64,000 bases of DNA from Adenophora triphylla var. japonica (lineage: Eukaryota > Streptophyta > Magnoliopsida > Asterales > Campanulaceae). Both the position numbers and the translations under genes were made by a program. Positions 43,153 to 54,899 of this stretch are shown here, piece after piece (position 1 is the stretch's first letter; the number at the start of each line of letters is the position of its first letter). A model generated the notes under the pieces. It was not told the DNA's origin. It made no database searches and saw only the letters and a program-made list of their open reading frames with translations. The stretch is taken from positions 403,550-467,549 of the forward strand of contig JAFEMH010001482.1 of the NCBI GenBank assembly GCA_022495995.1, given 5' to 3'.

Positions 43153-43766
43153 CTAGAAGTAGTATTTGATCAGGTGAGTAGCATGCCATGGGTGCTTCAA
43201 TTCCTCTCCCTCTGGATAAGCGATCATGTAAGTACCTTCTTTGACAACTCGAGTAACCACATATGGACCTTCCCAGTTAGGAGATAGTTTATTCTGCTGG
43301 GTCCTTCTGCCCGTTGCCTCAATCTTTCTCAATACGAAATCCCCAACTTGGAACGACCTTGCTTTGACCCTCTTGTCATGGTAACTTTTAGTTCGCTGTT
43401 TGTAGTTGACCATTCGGAGGTAGGCTGTTTCTCGCTTCTCGTCGACTAGATCCAGGTCGATCAATCTATTGGTATCATTTTGCTCTTGATTGAAGAAAGT
43501 CACTCTAGCAGTGGGAAATGCGAGCTCGGCGAGTGCCATGGCCTCGACCCATATGTGAGAGCAAAAGGGGTTTCCCCCGTAGGCCCCCGAGTGGTTGTAC
43601 GGACTGCCCAAAGAGCAAGGGGGAGTTCGTCCAACCAATTGTTACGTCGACCTACGAGTCCTGTCTTGAGCGAAGATAGAACAAGTTTATTTGCTGCTTC
43701 AGCTTGTCCATTTCCTTGAGGGTAGGCCACAGAAGATTTCCAATGCTTGATTCCTACTCGATTCAT
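43153..43766 (-). pseudogene. Element C integrase C-terminal part, frameshifted
   Basis: Two overlapping frames: 43500-43766 with KSSVAYPQGNGQAEAANK (catalytic Glu) and WLDELPLALWAVRTTTR, and 43153-43638 with LRMVNYKQRTKSYHDKRV, SFQVGDFVLRKIEATGRR and NWEGPYVVTRVVKEGTY. They must be joined by a frameshift near 43600, and another break at about 43790 separates them from the integrase core. Confidence 0.85.
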
Positions 43767-43791
43767 TTCTGCTTCGAAGGTTTGGGAGAAG

Positions 43792-45330
43792 CTATGATCC
43801 GTTGTCAGATACTATGGCTCGAGGAAACCCAAATCGACACCAAATGAAGTCGTGAATGAAGTTGATAGCATTCTCCTCAGTGATGCGAGCTAACGGTTTG
43901 GCCTCAACCCATTTTGTGAAGTAATCTATGGCAACGATCACATACTTGCAATTTCCTCGGGCGGGAGGGAAGGGTCCAATCAAGTCGACACCCCACATGT
44001 CGAATGGCCAAGCTGCGATTACTGGAGTCTGCTCGGTTGTTGGCACATGAGGTAAGTTGGCAAACCTTTGGCATTGATCACATTGCTGAACAAAGTTGTG
44101 GGTGTCAGCTCTCATGTGTGGCCAGTAATATCCCAAAGTGATTAACTTGTCAGCAAGGGTCCTGGCCCCCGGGTGTCCACCGCAAATTCCACTATGCACT
44201 TCATGTATCAATATGGCGACCTCTTGAGGGTGGATGCACTTTAATAATGGTCGAGTATAGGATCTTCTGAATAGGTCGCCTCCTTGAATGACATACCTTG
44301 GAGCTTTCTTTTTGATAGCTCGAGCCTTCTTCTCGTCATCTGGCAGCTCTCCATTCTCTAAATATGCCTTCATTTCCTCGATCCAACACTTCTCCTGAGT
44401 CCAATTTCTTGAGGGATCATCTATGCAATGAATTTTTACTCTTTCATAGGCTGGACTTTCGAGGAAGGAGATAGGTTCATCATGTGGCTCATCTGAGGTA
44501 GCTAATTTTGAGAGGAGATCAGCTAGCTCGTTGTCCTCTCTTCCAATCCTTTGAATCTCCCAGAATTCCAAATCCTTTATCAGCTCCTTCACCAGGTCGC
44601 AGTATTTAATCAACGTGGAGCTAAGTACCTCGTACTCGCCTCTGACTTGGTTAACTATCAGTTGTGAATCACAGTAGGCCATGATCTTAGTGGCTCCAAA
44701 ACACTTGGCGTACTCAATAGCTGCGATTAAAGCCTCATATTCGGCTTGGTTATTGGAAGCATCAAATTTGAACCTTAGTGATTCCTCATATACGGTCCCA
44801 GTTTCTGGCTCAATCAACACTATTCCAGCTCCACTGCTATTCTTGGTCGCTGACCCGTCTGAATAGACCTTCCAACAATCGTCGGGTAGGCTAATGACGA
44901 CCTGGGACTCTGGTTCTTTCCCCTTAGCTTTTTCTTTAGGAACTCGTTGCTCGTTGTCTTCCTTGGTGAACGTAAGCTCGACCAAGAAGTCAGCTAGAGC
45001 TTGAGCCTTCAACGCCTTTCGAGGTCGATAGTCAATGTCAAATTCAGTGAGGGCAATTGACCAATTGAGCAGTCGACCTGAACTCTCAGGCTTGTGCAAT
45101 ATCTTTCTCAAAGGTGCATTAGTAAGAACCACGATTGGATGAGCTAGAAAATAAGCTCGCAGCTTCCTTGAAGCCACGACTAGAGCATAGGCGACCTTCT
45201 CAGCGTTGTAATACCTACTTTCCACATCTGATAAAGCTTTGCTGATATAGTACACAGGCTTCTGAAGCCCCTCATCCTCTCTAATCAACAACTGCGCAAC
45301 CGACTTGTCTCCCATGAGATAGATATACAA
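43792..45330 (-). pseudogene. Element C RNase H, archaeal-type RNase H and integrase core
   Basis: A 512-codon open frame. About residues 1-125 are the RT-linked RNase H (YYISKALSDVESRYYNAEKV, LLNWSIALTEFDIDYRP). About 150-285 are the second RNase H with its acidic residues in YSDGSATK, NNQAEYEAL, YCDSQLIV and REDNELADLLSKLA. About 375-415 are the HHCC zinc finger (HPGARTLADK..QCDQCQRF). From about 430 the DDE core shows MWGVDLIGPFPPARG and ends at SDNG, where the frame breaks. Best-preserved pol segment in the window; it shows the Tat dual RNase H clearly. Confidence 0.9.
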
Positions 45331-45556
45331 ACAAAGTCTCTCCGGTGGTCGGGCTACTTAGCAGGGGTGGAGTAGCGAGGTAATCCTTTAGCTGTTGGAA
45401 CGACGAATGACATTCGGTCGTCCATTCAAAACTTTTCGCCCCCTCAATGCTTTGAAGAAGGGAGAGACCGTTCTGTGACTTTGATATGAAGCGACCAAGA
45501 GCCGCTACTCTTCCGTTAAGTCATTTGCATCTCTTTGACAAGTGGGAGCCTTCATG

Positions 45557-46368
45557 TCAACTAAAGCCTTTATCTTCTTCTGGATTAGCTTTTATGCCCC
45601 TTTGAGATACCATGAATCCCAAGAACTTGCCAGCTGCCACTCCAAACACACATTTGCTGGGGTTGAGCTTCATGTCGTTTGCTCGTAAATTGGCGAATGT
45701 CTCCTTTAGGTCGACCACGTGACTCCCGGCCTTAGTTTTAATGACCATGTCGTCAACGTAGGCCTCCATATTTCGACCAATACTGTGAGGCAAAGACCTT
45801 GTTCACCATCCTCGATAGGTCGCTCCTGCATTCTTCAATCCAAAAGGCATCATATTGTAGCGGTAGATGCCTCCAGACTGCACTGAAATGCCGTCTTGAC
45901 TATGTCGTCCTCATGCATCTTGATACGGTGGTATCCCGAATAAGCGTCGAGAGCGAGGGTGGAGTGACCAGCAATGGAATCAACTAGCTTGTCTATCCTT
46001 GGAAGGGGATAACTGTCTTTTGGGCATGCAAGGTTCAGAGTGGTGAAGTCGACACACATCCGCCATTTGCCATTTGATTTCTTCACCATGACCACGTTGG
46101 CCAACCACGTTGTATGAGTGGCCTCTTTGATTATCCCTGCACTCAAAAGTTTTTGTACCTCAGTTTTTATGGCCTCTTCCTTATCGCGAGCAAAGCTTCT
46201 CAATTTTTGGGGTCTAGGCTTTATGGTCGAGTTAACTTCCAGTCTGTGAACAGCGACCTCCTCCTTGATTCCCCTCATGTATTCTACCCTCCATGCAAAG
46301 ACATCATTACTTTCTTTGAGTAGCTCGATGATTTCTGCTCGCTCCTCAAGCGATAATTTGCTTCCCAA
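45557..46368 (-). pseudogene. Element C reverse transcriptase, frameshifted
   Basis: The N-terminal half is 45850-46368 (LANVVMVKKSNGKWRMCVDF, LACPKDSYPLPRIDKLVD). Two residues of the usual SFLDAYSGYH block are missing (it reads STLALDAYSGYH). The frame breaks before the MPFGL block. The catalytic YVDDMV appears in 45557-45793. Between 45330 and 45557 further breaks lead into RNase H. Confidence 0.85.
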
Positions 46369-46421
46369 TGCGAGATTTTTTGGTCGGGAGTAAGAAGGGT
46401 TGGTGATTACTTGACTCTAGC

Positions 46422-47300
46422 TCATCCACGGCTTCTAGCTGCTGGTCCATCTCTGAATTGTAGAGTCTCCACTATGATTTCCCTGACCTTTTGTCTTTCC
46501 TCAGCTCCCAAGTGTGGAGCCTCCTCAGCTATCATATCATCAAGCTTGTCTGCAACCTTGCTGGTAGTGGCCCCCAAGTTATTGTCTATCTGGAGGCATA
46601 GGTCGCCTATGAGGACTTGATCGACCATAACTACATCTGGATCGACCATTGTGTTGTCAGAGTGACGTGTCGACTCATGCATGATCTCGTCATTTGAGCG
46701 ATAGGTCGACTCTTCCACCATGGTGATCGTTGACAATCGGGTAGTTTTGGTGGCCCGGCGAGACGGCTTCAAGTAGCCATCGGCGGTCTCAATCTCTAGC
46801 TCCCTTTTCTTTCTTTCTCTTAGAACATGATCCGAGATAAGCACGAGTGTGCCTTGTACGCAACCTACTCCGGCGGGTGTGGGGAACTTTACTCGGTGAG
46901 GAATTGAAGCTACCATTCCAAGAGCGACACTGTCCGGGAATTCCAAGTATGGCGGCATAGTCACTATTTACATCAATTATGATAAATTGTACCTTCGAGA
47001 CAACCACGAGGGGGTCTTTGGCCTAGGTCGACGTCGAGCACTATCTGGCCTTTAGCATCAACTCGGTGGTTGGTGAAGCCCTCCAACTGCCATCATACCT
47101 CTCCAATTGTTCATCATTAAGACCCATCTCCTTGAAAGTTTTGTAAAACAAAATATCCTTGCGGGCCCCGTGTCGACTAAGAGTACGCTCGTCGTACATC
47201 CATCAATGAGACTGGGATGACGAGAACTTACTCCCTAGCCGCCATATTAGTTGCCAATTCATGGGGGTAGAAGGCGATCGCTTCATCTCTTACTTCTCTC
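46422..47300 (-). pseudogene. Element C protease region, frameshifted
   Basis: The active-site motif LLVDTG lies near 47165-47190 on the minus strand, followed directly by a frame break. The second half of the protease fold is in 46789-47007 (VVSKVQFIIIDVNSDYAAILG). An acidic spacer (46422-46964) with a short duplication leads towards RT. Same layout as element A. Confidence 0.7.
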
Positions 47301-47623
47301 CTTGGAGGCACATGTGGGGCCTTATTGGTGGAATATCTTGTGCTTGATGGCCGTGTTGCTCGCTTGTTCGATGATGACCCCCGGAGTTCGGTCTAGGCTG
47401 CCTAGGTCCTTGTTGCCCACTGGCAGGCTGCTCACCTCCCCCGGCTTGAGGTCTCTTCACATAAGCTTGAGTCTCCACAGTCGACCATTCTCTGGATGAT
47501 ACGCTTTAATCCCAAGCAATCCTCGTGAGATGACCGGTGTCTTTGTGGTAGTCGCGGTACTTTGTTGTCCCTCCTAAACTTGTTGCCTGGATTCATTGGG
47601 AGGAGGAGCTAGCTCGGCGGCAT

Positions 47624-49075
47624 TCATAATCTCGGTTCGACTCTGCTTTGTAAGGGAGTGAAAGCTTCGGGCACCTTCTCTGTTGCCCTAGTTACATTCT
47701 TTCCATTTTTATTGTTCCCCCCATTCTTGTTGGAGTCCTTTTTATCGTCAGCGACTTCAACCTTGGGGCTCTTACCATTCTTCTTTTCTTTCCTCTCCTC
47801 AGCAAGAGCGACGTTGTATACCTTCTCAAACAACTCCTGTCGAGTTGTTCTTGTCTGGCTTGTGAGCTCGTAATCCATGTATGCTTAGGAAATACCGTTT
47901 CGGAAGCGGTTAATGACTTCCCTATCAGTGAGGTCTTCCTCTATCTTATCAACCATCTCTTTGAACTTGGTGAAATAGCTCATCGAGCTTTCATTCTTAC
48001 CCTGCACCAAGTTATTCAGATCAGTGACGGTTATCTTCCGAGCTCCTGCAGTCGAGAAGCGGTCTAAGAATTTTGTACATGTTGTCATCCTCATTGGCGA
48101 CAAAACACATAGTGGCTTCCAGATGCGCTATGTGGCTCCTGGCATTTGTCGACCCAGAGTACTTCTCCAGAAGAGGCAACCTGAAAGTAGGAGGAGGTCG
48201 ACTATCTCTGATTTCTTTGGATAAAGGTCGAAGAGCAAAATCAATTCGTTCAACCTTTCCCGTCTCTTTTTTCTTCTCCTCTTCCCATTGTTCGAATTTC
48301 TTCTTCATCAATAGCCATTCTCTAGCATCGGGTCTTTCATCTCACGGAGGGGAGCGGCATTCGACCTCGGCCTTCACTCCTTACTGTCTCATAGGAATTG
48401 GCCCTCTACGATCTTACGGGAGATCTATGTCTGTTGCTTCTTGGGCGACTGCGCCTCTCGGCGGCGAGATGGCGACTGCGCTGTTATCTCAGTGGCGACT
48501 GCGCCTCTCCTCTCTCATGGCGACCTGCGCCCATTCTGTCTCTTTGAGACCACGATCTCTGTGTTCTTCTTTGGGAAACATGTACATTTCTATTGGTGAT
48601 TAGCGAGTCCTCAAATCGAGATTGAGCCTCCTTGCTCTACATTTACTGTTGAGGCTAGCCCTTAAATCGTTACTCGGCACATGAACTATAGTAGGAGCTC
48701 GACGTACTATTCTGTCCTCGCCGTTCTGTCCCACACCTTCGTTTGGCCTCAAACTCCTGGCCTGTTGCCCATTAGAAACCTGAGTAGGGGCCCCTCTCTC
48801 AGAGCGTATCAAGTCGGCCAGAATCTGAGCTCGCTCCAACATCATCTCCTTCTTGCTCATGGGGTTGGTGGAGGGACCTGCCCTGTTTCCAACATTAACC
48901 TGAGTAGTTGTACGTTTCGGAGGAGGTGGAACTCCCTGCCCATCCATATGTCTTTTCCCTCTCCTTGTGTCAGGCAATCCTCTGCCGTCAGCGACACTAG
49001 TAGGCGTGTGGCTCTACCGTAGGGACGATTTGGTGGGGGAGGAGGCAAGTTCAAGTTTTCGGCATTTGCGTTCAT
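47624..49075 (-). pseudogene. Element C gag, multiply frameshifted
   Basis: The likely start is at 49075 (MNANAENLNLPPPPPNRP). The N-terminal part continues in another frame at 48600-48977. The capsid core is split between 48021-48311 (LPLLEKYSGSTNARSHIAHL), 47885-48103 (FLDRFSTAGARKITVTDLNN, EEDLTDREVINRF) and 47624-47878 (ELFEKVYNVALAEE). Between the two regions (48311-48600) are short Arg-rich repeats containing tggcgactgcg words. The zinc knuckle near 47540 is degraded. Confidence 0.75.
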
Positions 49076-49186
49076 GTTGTTGTTGTTTACTTCGTCATGC
49101 CCAAGTGAAGCCTCGGATACATGTCCTTACGAAGTCACCATTGTTGCGGGTTGATGGAGTTTTCGAGGTCAAGTTTAAAGCACGAT

Positions 49187-49204
49187 TTTCCGGCAATGGA
49201 ACCA
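49187..49204 (-). promoter_or_regulatory. Element C primer-binding site
   Basis: TGGTTCCATTGCCGGAAA on the minus strand, 2 nt from the right LTR, matching element A's site in the first 11 bases. Confidence 0.7.
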
Positions 49205-49206
49205 AG

Positions 49207-49859
49207 CGATCTTTGCGGGAAATGTGCTTATCAATCTTCCTCCACGTGGCGGGGTGATCACCTGGCTTCTTGACACAGCAGAACCCACGACTAGCCGGAT
49301 GTGTCTCCGGCGAAGACGCTCGGGCGTGAGTAAGATAACAGTTGTATAAAGCTCAAAATGTATTGAATAATGAACTCAGAATACAAAATGGCAGTTACCT
49401 TTCACCGTTTGGTAGTGATGAAGTATTTATAGGCAAGAGTGATGTATTTTTGGGGAGGCGACATGTCCTCCGAGATTATAGCGGCAGTTACTTGGACGTG
49501 GGAACATGTCTATAACGGTCCCTGATTTATAGGGATGTGGTTATGAGAATTGTTCAACCAAATACGCCTTCATGTATCAAGTCGTCACTTGTTGATTTAG
49601 GTCGAGGTCGCCACTCGTGATATGGTCGACCTGACTGTCGGGTAGAGCATGGTTCGTACCCGAATTGTAATATGGATCAGGAGGTCGGACTAAGTTAGGT
49701 CGGGACCTGGTAGGTCGGACCATGGGCTTAGTCGACTGATACAAGAGATGGGCTTTGGGCCTTGTTCTGATTGGGCCAGCCTTATTGGGAACTTGGAGAC
49801 CAAGGCTCTGTAATTGGACTTTACTCGTTTGGCCCAACTCGACACTTTTGGTATGTTCA
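49207..49859 (-). repeat. Element C right LTR (5' LTR)
   Basis: 653 bp. The outer end (GTTCA, then agatg) is clear. The inner end reads CGATCTTTGCGGG where the left LTR reads TGATGCTACAGG; after that the copies agree almost base for base. TATA box (minus) at 49424-49431. Confidence 0.9.
49424..49431 (-). promoter_or_regulatory. TATA box in the element C 5' LTR
   Basis: TATAAATA on the minus strand; the same octamer is at 37987-37994 in the other LTR. Confidence 0.65.
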
Positions 49860-50212
49860 AGATGTATGTATGTTTAGGATTTTTTTTTTTGAAAAGTGGG
49901 ACGGATTTTTCCTCCCGTTGCTTGTAAGATGGATGATATGCATGTATGAATTTTTTTTTTTTTTTGAGATGATGCATGTTATTTTATGAAAATGGGACGG
50001 AGTTTTTACTTCCGTAGGAATGCATCTCTTTTTTTTTTTTTTTGATGAATGCATTGGGACTTCTTTGAAAAGCTTGTTTTCTTTCATGCGAGAAAAATGG
50101 GGCTATGCTCATTGTATGCTGTTATGCTGTCGAAATTTCTTCTTTTTTTTTTAATGTAAATGCAAATGCAATCTTTTTGACATTTTCTCTTTCTCTTTTT
50201 TTTTTATTACAG
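49860..50212 (+). other. Element D antisense gene 1 intron remainder, T-rich
   Basis: T-rich sequence with runs of 9-14 T and repeated words gggacggattttt and gatgcatgt, ending ttattacag at 50212. It continues the sequence left of element C (37362-37764), which shares the same style (gatgatgatg, T runs). It is the 3' part of the intron hit by C. Confidence 0.6.
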
Positions 50213-52190
50213 GGCGGAAACCGTTTTGTGACGGGCGGTGAACAAGATGAAGACTCGAGGATCGGTGGAGTACGTGATTGACTTGTGGGACCGGCTTCGG
50301 ATGCGGGCCGAGGAGCTTTCTTGGGAGTCCGAGAGGCAGTTGTTGTCGAGACGGGGCTGCAGGAGTTCGTCGAGTGCTTGAGGGGACTGGTCAGAGTTCC
50401 CTAAGAGCAAGGAGCTTGATGTTTGCTACGGCGCGGCAACGGTGGGACGCGACCCGCACCTTCCACTTCTTACGGGGCGAGGCTACGGTTACGCCCTCGA
50501 CTATGCTTTGCGATTACGGGCTGTCCTTTAATGGGACGCGGCATTGAGTGGCGGGATAGCTACGGCGATGCGTCTGCGAGCTCTTACGGGATTTTCCCTA
50601 TTCCCAAGGGGATGGGGATGGAGTATGCCGTGGTTTACGGGAAGATCGTGGAGACCATTGTGAGTTATGAAAGGTGGGGAGGAGAGGATAGGCGCCGATC
50701 GGATTGCTAGGGCCTTCTTGTGGTTTGCTTTCTCGAGCACGCTCTTTGGACATGCGAGGGACGGCGGTCTTTGCCTTCTTTGAGGTCCTTGGAGGACATG
50801 GAGACGGCCGGAAATGTCTCGTGGGGAGAGGCGGGGTGGCGAGCTTTATTTTGCTCTTGATAGGTACAGCCGGAAGGCTGTGAGCTCCTTGTCTTGCTTC
50901 GAGTTTGCCACAGGTATAAGCTCTCTTTTTGCTTTCCCTCTCTTTTTTTTGAGCACGCACTTTTCTTTTGCCTTTGGATTGATTGGATTTTTACCTTTCG
51001 CGAGTATGGGCGTTGGAGTTTTTCCACGTCACGGTGTGGCGGCGGCGGCGGAATACGTCGGGCGTATCAGGCCATGCGATCTTGGTCCAAGCATGCCGGG
51101 AGAAGATAAGCTCCGGGGCGTACGACTCTCGGTACGCGGATTGCCTTCCTTTGACGGAGGCCGAGACGGATGAGGGATGATATTCTTCCCACAGGATCGC
51201 TTTGAGGTAAGCGCTTGGTGAAGGGCGGCGAGATCTGGGCGGTGCGGCGGAGGATTTTGAGGGGTCGACTGCGATGCCTATTATGCAGGGAGAGAGGGTG
51301 ACGCGCCGGCATGGCGTAAACTCGCCTTTGAGGACACCGGTGGAGCCTCCCGCCGATATGATGCACCCGAGCGATCGGTCAGTGACCTGGGATGATTAAG
51401 AGCGGCCAGCACTTCTCGGACTTCGTGGCGATTGAGCCATACGCGACATTTGTCTTGAGGAGGCGAGGATGCCTCGGGTCCTAGATAGGGAGGGGCTTGG
51501 GATCCCGCGGTACCCTCGGACGGATTTTTCCTATATCCGGGATGGGGTCCGATTGAGGGTGCGAGTCCCTCGGCCGGCGACTTCCACGAGCTTTCCGGCC
51601 TCGTCAGGGTATGAAGGTATGGTTTCACCTTTTCCCCTTCTTTTTCTTTCCTTTGTTTCATCATCTTTAGCATCACCTCTTTTTTTTTTGGCGCTTTTGC
51701 TTTTGTGCGGTTTTCGGAGGTGGTCGTCGAAGGCGCGAAGCAAGTGATCGGGCCAAGAGATTCATCGGGAGGATGGTCGCTTGCGGGGCTCCTTAGGCTA
51801 GAGCGAGGCGACCACGGCCGGCGCTGTCGGACGGGAGGCTTCCCCTATTCGCTCGAGACTTCTTCGGAGACTCCTTTGTCTCCTCTCCTTGATCCCGCGC
51901 GGTGTTGCCTTCGGATCACGTCATTCTCGAGGATCCACACGGGCGGGGACACGTATGGCGGCATGGCGGGTCGTCTTCGTACGTGCGGGAGTCCGCGCCT
52001 TCACCTTCGGGTACGATTTTTCGCGGATCTCGGCTTGCCCTATCGGGCGTGCCGGTTGGTCTGACGAGCCTCTCTGCGGAGACGAGGGACGATTACGAGC
52101 CCGAGATTTTCGGGGCTCTGAGGAGCGGGCCCGAGTCGCAGAGGGCCGGGGGAGACATCGGGTGCTGGAGACTCCGATTGATTTTTTTTT
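50213..52190 (+). pseudogene. Element D antisense gene 1 main part: plant mobile domain (PMD)-like, decayed
   Basis: Landmarks in shifting frames: ARQRWDATRTFHFLRGEATV with LCDYGLSFNG (50420-50550), which matches the PMD hallmark 'RW.PETHTFHLP.GE.TVTL..VA..LGLP.dG'; ADRIARAFLWFAFSSTLFGH (about 50690-50760); and ALDRYSRKAVSSLSCFEFAT (about 50840-50920), the 'LAYLYR.LCRAS' helix of PMD proteins. A T-rich intron seems to start after 50925 and a Pro/Gly-rich, acidic tail runs to about 52190. PMD proteins are plant nuclear factors also captured by transposons. Small indels break the frame at least six times. Confidence 0.65.
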
Positions 52191-52511
52191 TTTTTGATTT
52201 GAGATTGAGATTTAGATTTGTACAGCTTGTGCACATTTTTTTTTTGATGTAATAATTTAGGATTTTATTTATGTTTGCTTTTTTTTTTATGCACACTCTT
52301 TTTTTTGGAATGTAATAATTTAGGATTTTATTTTATGAATGCAATGCAATATGAATGCGGTGTTGCATGAGCCTTGGTTTTTTTTTTGCAAGGGTGTTTG
52401 GTATATGGGTGGTTTGAGGAGGTTTTTGCACAAGTTTCGAGCAAGCGGGACGGAATATTCCTCTTTTGGTGTAGCGGCTTGGTATTGCAAAGATCTTTTT
52501 TAGCAAATTCA

Positions 52512-52521
52512 TCCGCGCGGA
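52512..52521. promoter_or_regulatory. Palindrome TCCGCGCGGA upstream of antisense gene 2
   Basis: A perfect copy of the decamer found in the D LTRs and upstream of antisense gene 1. It lies 136 bp before the likely start codon at 52648. Confidence 0.5.
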
Positions 52522-52647
52522 TAGGACGGGAATACGACACTTTGTCCTTTAATTTTAGTCCGAGACACTGGTCTTGCTTTATTTCAAATTCAAATATCCT
52601 CTTCAACCTCCGGTCAAACGGCCATTTTCGGGAGAAAGAGAAAAACC

Positions 52648-54128
52648 ATGGAAATGGCCAAAAATTCTCCAAAATTGTCCAAAGAAAGGCAAATGTTGTT
52701 CTTTGAAAAGTTCAAGGAGTGGTGTAGGAGATTATGCACGGGAGAAGATCATTCTTTGAAGAAAGGTACAAGATACGATGCTTGTGGTCTCTCGAAAGAA
52801 TTGGTTCCGGATTATGACCTCTTAAGAGCTTCTTCTTCGTTTTGGGATACTAGAAGGCATGTCTTTTGCCTTTCCTTCAACGAGATTGTTCCGGCGTCGA
52901 AGAATTTCGGGCCTTACTTGGAGGTCCGGAGGTGGAAGAGATAGCGGTTCCTTTGCCGGAGGGGCTTCTTTCTTGACGGTGTGCGTCCTCCTTCATCTTT
53001 CCGGAGGAAGCGCAAGGTATGATCCGCGGTCCCGATCATCTCGATATTTCCGGTCTTCCCGGCAGATTTAGGGGCCTAGGTTTGGTGGATGATGCCTATT
53101 GGGATGCCTTTGCACTTTGTATGTTTGGCACCACTGTTCATGGTCTATTCCTTTGGGATGCACCATCGGTCTTTCTTGGATGTCGTCGTTCGGCTTGTCG
53201 CACAGGCGAGATGTCGTTCCTTTGATTACGGGGAGACTTTTCATGCTCTCGGCAGATTAGCTACCGGACGGCGGTATATGCACGAGGCAGCCCGTTCCTC
53301 TTGACCACATGGGCGATGGAGCGTTTGGGGTTCTTCGGGAAACCTGCGATATGATCGGGCCTTGGACTTTTGCCGGGAGAGGTGTCGATGTAGATTTTGA
53401 TGATCGGGGGCTCGTGGGCGCGTTGGATGGCGGGTCGCAGGCTGAAGATATCAGATGGTTGGTGCCTCGTTGGCGGGTGGAGACTCGCGAGTGCTTCGGG
53501 GACGGGTCCCATGTGGTTATGCTTAGGGGCTTTCTCGGTCCGGTTTCTACATTCCGGCTGCAGTCACGAGGCAGTTTGGCTTGGAAGCGAGGTTCCTTTG
53601 GAGGGTTTTGATGATATAGCCACCGGGGTGGTGGCTCCTGTTTCCATGGATGATCCCTCGGTGTTTCCATTTCTTTCCCGAGCATGGAGGTATGATGCCT
53701 TTCCTCCTCGGGTTATTCTCGGCGTTCGAGACCGGTGTTCTGACCACTTGGTACCTGGATTGGTATGAGAGGCATGCAGGAGAGACTCGAGGTGGCTATT
53801 TTCGGACGGCGTGAGGCCATTGTGGAGTGCGGAGGTCTGTTGTTTGAGAGGAGGAGGGCCGGCGAGGCCAACCCTCGTGACGGGAGCGGAGACGCGCGTG
53901 GCGATTATGAGGCTTACGTCGAGACGGGAGAGGAGGGCTCCTATGCTACCGGCTAGGTTACGGGAGATGAGGGATGACGCTAGGGCTACTAAGGCCACGA
54001 CGGAGGCTGGTTTGATAGACCCTGTCCCTATACCGAGCTTGGTAGGAGGAATACCGACATTTTCCGGTTCGAAGAGAAAGACTCGGAGGGAAGAAGAAGG
54101 GAGAGGCCGATGCAGTGGCTTGGAGTGA
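52648..54128 (+). pseudogene. Element D antisense gene 2: DUF7745-like, decayed
   Basis: Starts MEMAKNSPKLSKERQMLFFE at 52648. Landmarks: LLRASSSFWDTRRHVFCLSF (52835-52880), AFALCMFGTTVHGLFLWDAP (53107-53166), GETFHALGRLATGRRYMHEA (53230-53292) and GDGSHVVMLRGFLGPVSTF (53500-53555). This order (FWDP-like block, 'fal..yG..vfP' block, 'aETf.aL..cr' block, 'GvplLGl.G' block) is what I recall for DUF7745, a domain common in plant gypsy/Ogre sequences. An Arg/Glu-rich segment follows to 54128. There are at least four frame breaks. Confidence 0.55.
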
Positions 54129-54720
54129 CTACGAGGTTTCCGTATCCACTTTCTTGTCATGGCGGACACATTAGTTTGATTATGTATCTTAGTTTCTTTT
54201 AGCGGGTTGCCGGTTGTAGGAATGAATCGGGCTTAGACTCATCAAAGAGCATTTAACTCGTAATGAATATTTGAATTGCTTTAGAGTTTTCGAGACGCTT
54301 TCATGGTGATCAATTGTATTGATGCCAAAGTATGGCTTTTATTTGTGCTTTAGACCGAACCGTTTCCATTTGCCTACGTTCCCCTCATTTTGAGGAGCTC
54401 GAGTCTTAAATGAGTTCAACTTTGGTGAACTCTTTTTTTTTTTTTTTTTTTTGTTTTTTTTTCTTTTGTTTTTTTTTTTGGTGCAACCTGTTTTTTTACC
54501 TAGGCCGCCCTTTTCGGGTTTCTAACCTAGTTTGGTATTACTCTTTTAGCACTCTTTTTTTTTTCTGTTTTTTTTTTGTTTTTTTTTTTGTTTGTTTTTT
54601 TTTTTTTTTTGTTGTTTTTACCTTTTGTTTCTAACCTAGTTGTATTACTCTTTTAGCACTCTTTTTTTGTTTTTTTTTTTTTTTTACGCGTAGTATCTGC
54701 GCGGCTTGTCACCATTCCTT
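54129..54720. repeat. Element D convergent spacer with T-runs
   Basis: Between the antisense gene 2 end (plus) and the integrase end (minus). From 54410 to 54690 it holds runs of up to about 20 T and two copies of a unit with tctaacctagtt..gtattactcttttagcactc. Frames here coding for poly-Phe are artefacts. Confidence 0.7.
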
Positions 54721-54899
54721 TGGGTGTCTGAAAGGGATTCCGTCGAGGTGCGCAAGTTGCATGGCTCCTCAGGAGAAGATCTTACGGACTGACATATGGC
54801 CCGACCCATACGAGGCTCCCATTTGCCGAGAGGGTTGATACGGGTAGGGGCTTTTCTTTTAGAAGCGAGATCACCTTCTCGGATCTCCCGATGCTTTAC

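Larger units (their letters stand above)
37765..49859 (-). mobile_element. Element C: Retand-like Tat-lineage retrotransposon nested in element D
   Basis: 12,095 bp flanked by a 5-bp target duplication agatg (37760-37764 and 49860-49864). LTRs are 658 and 653 bp. Order on the minus strand: primer-binding site, gag, protease, reverse transcriptase, RNase H, archaeal-type RNase H, integrase. The plus strand carries an open four-exon antisense gene. It is a relative of element A, sharing primer-binding site type, polypurine tract, domain order and antisense gene. LTR differences are few and clustered, so it is the youngest insertion, as the nesting requires. Confidence 0.93.

Noticed and set aside
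50213..54128. A host gene with PMD-like and DUF7745-like exons
   Set aside because: It lies inside element D between its pol and 3' LTR, in the antisense-ORF position, and is decayed like the rest of D.
54410..54634. A poly-Phe-rich 74-codon frame
   Set aside because: Produced by T-runs in the convergent spacer.
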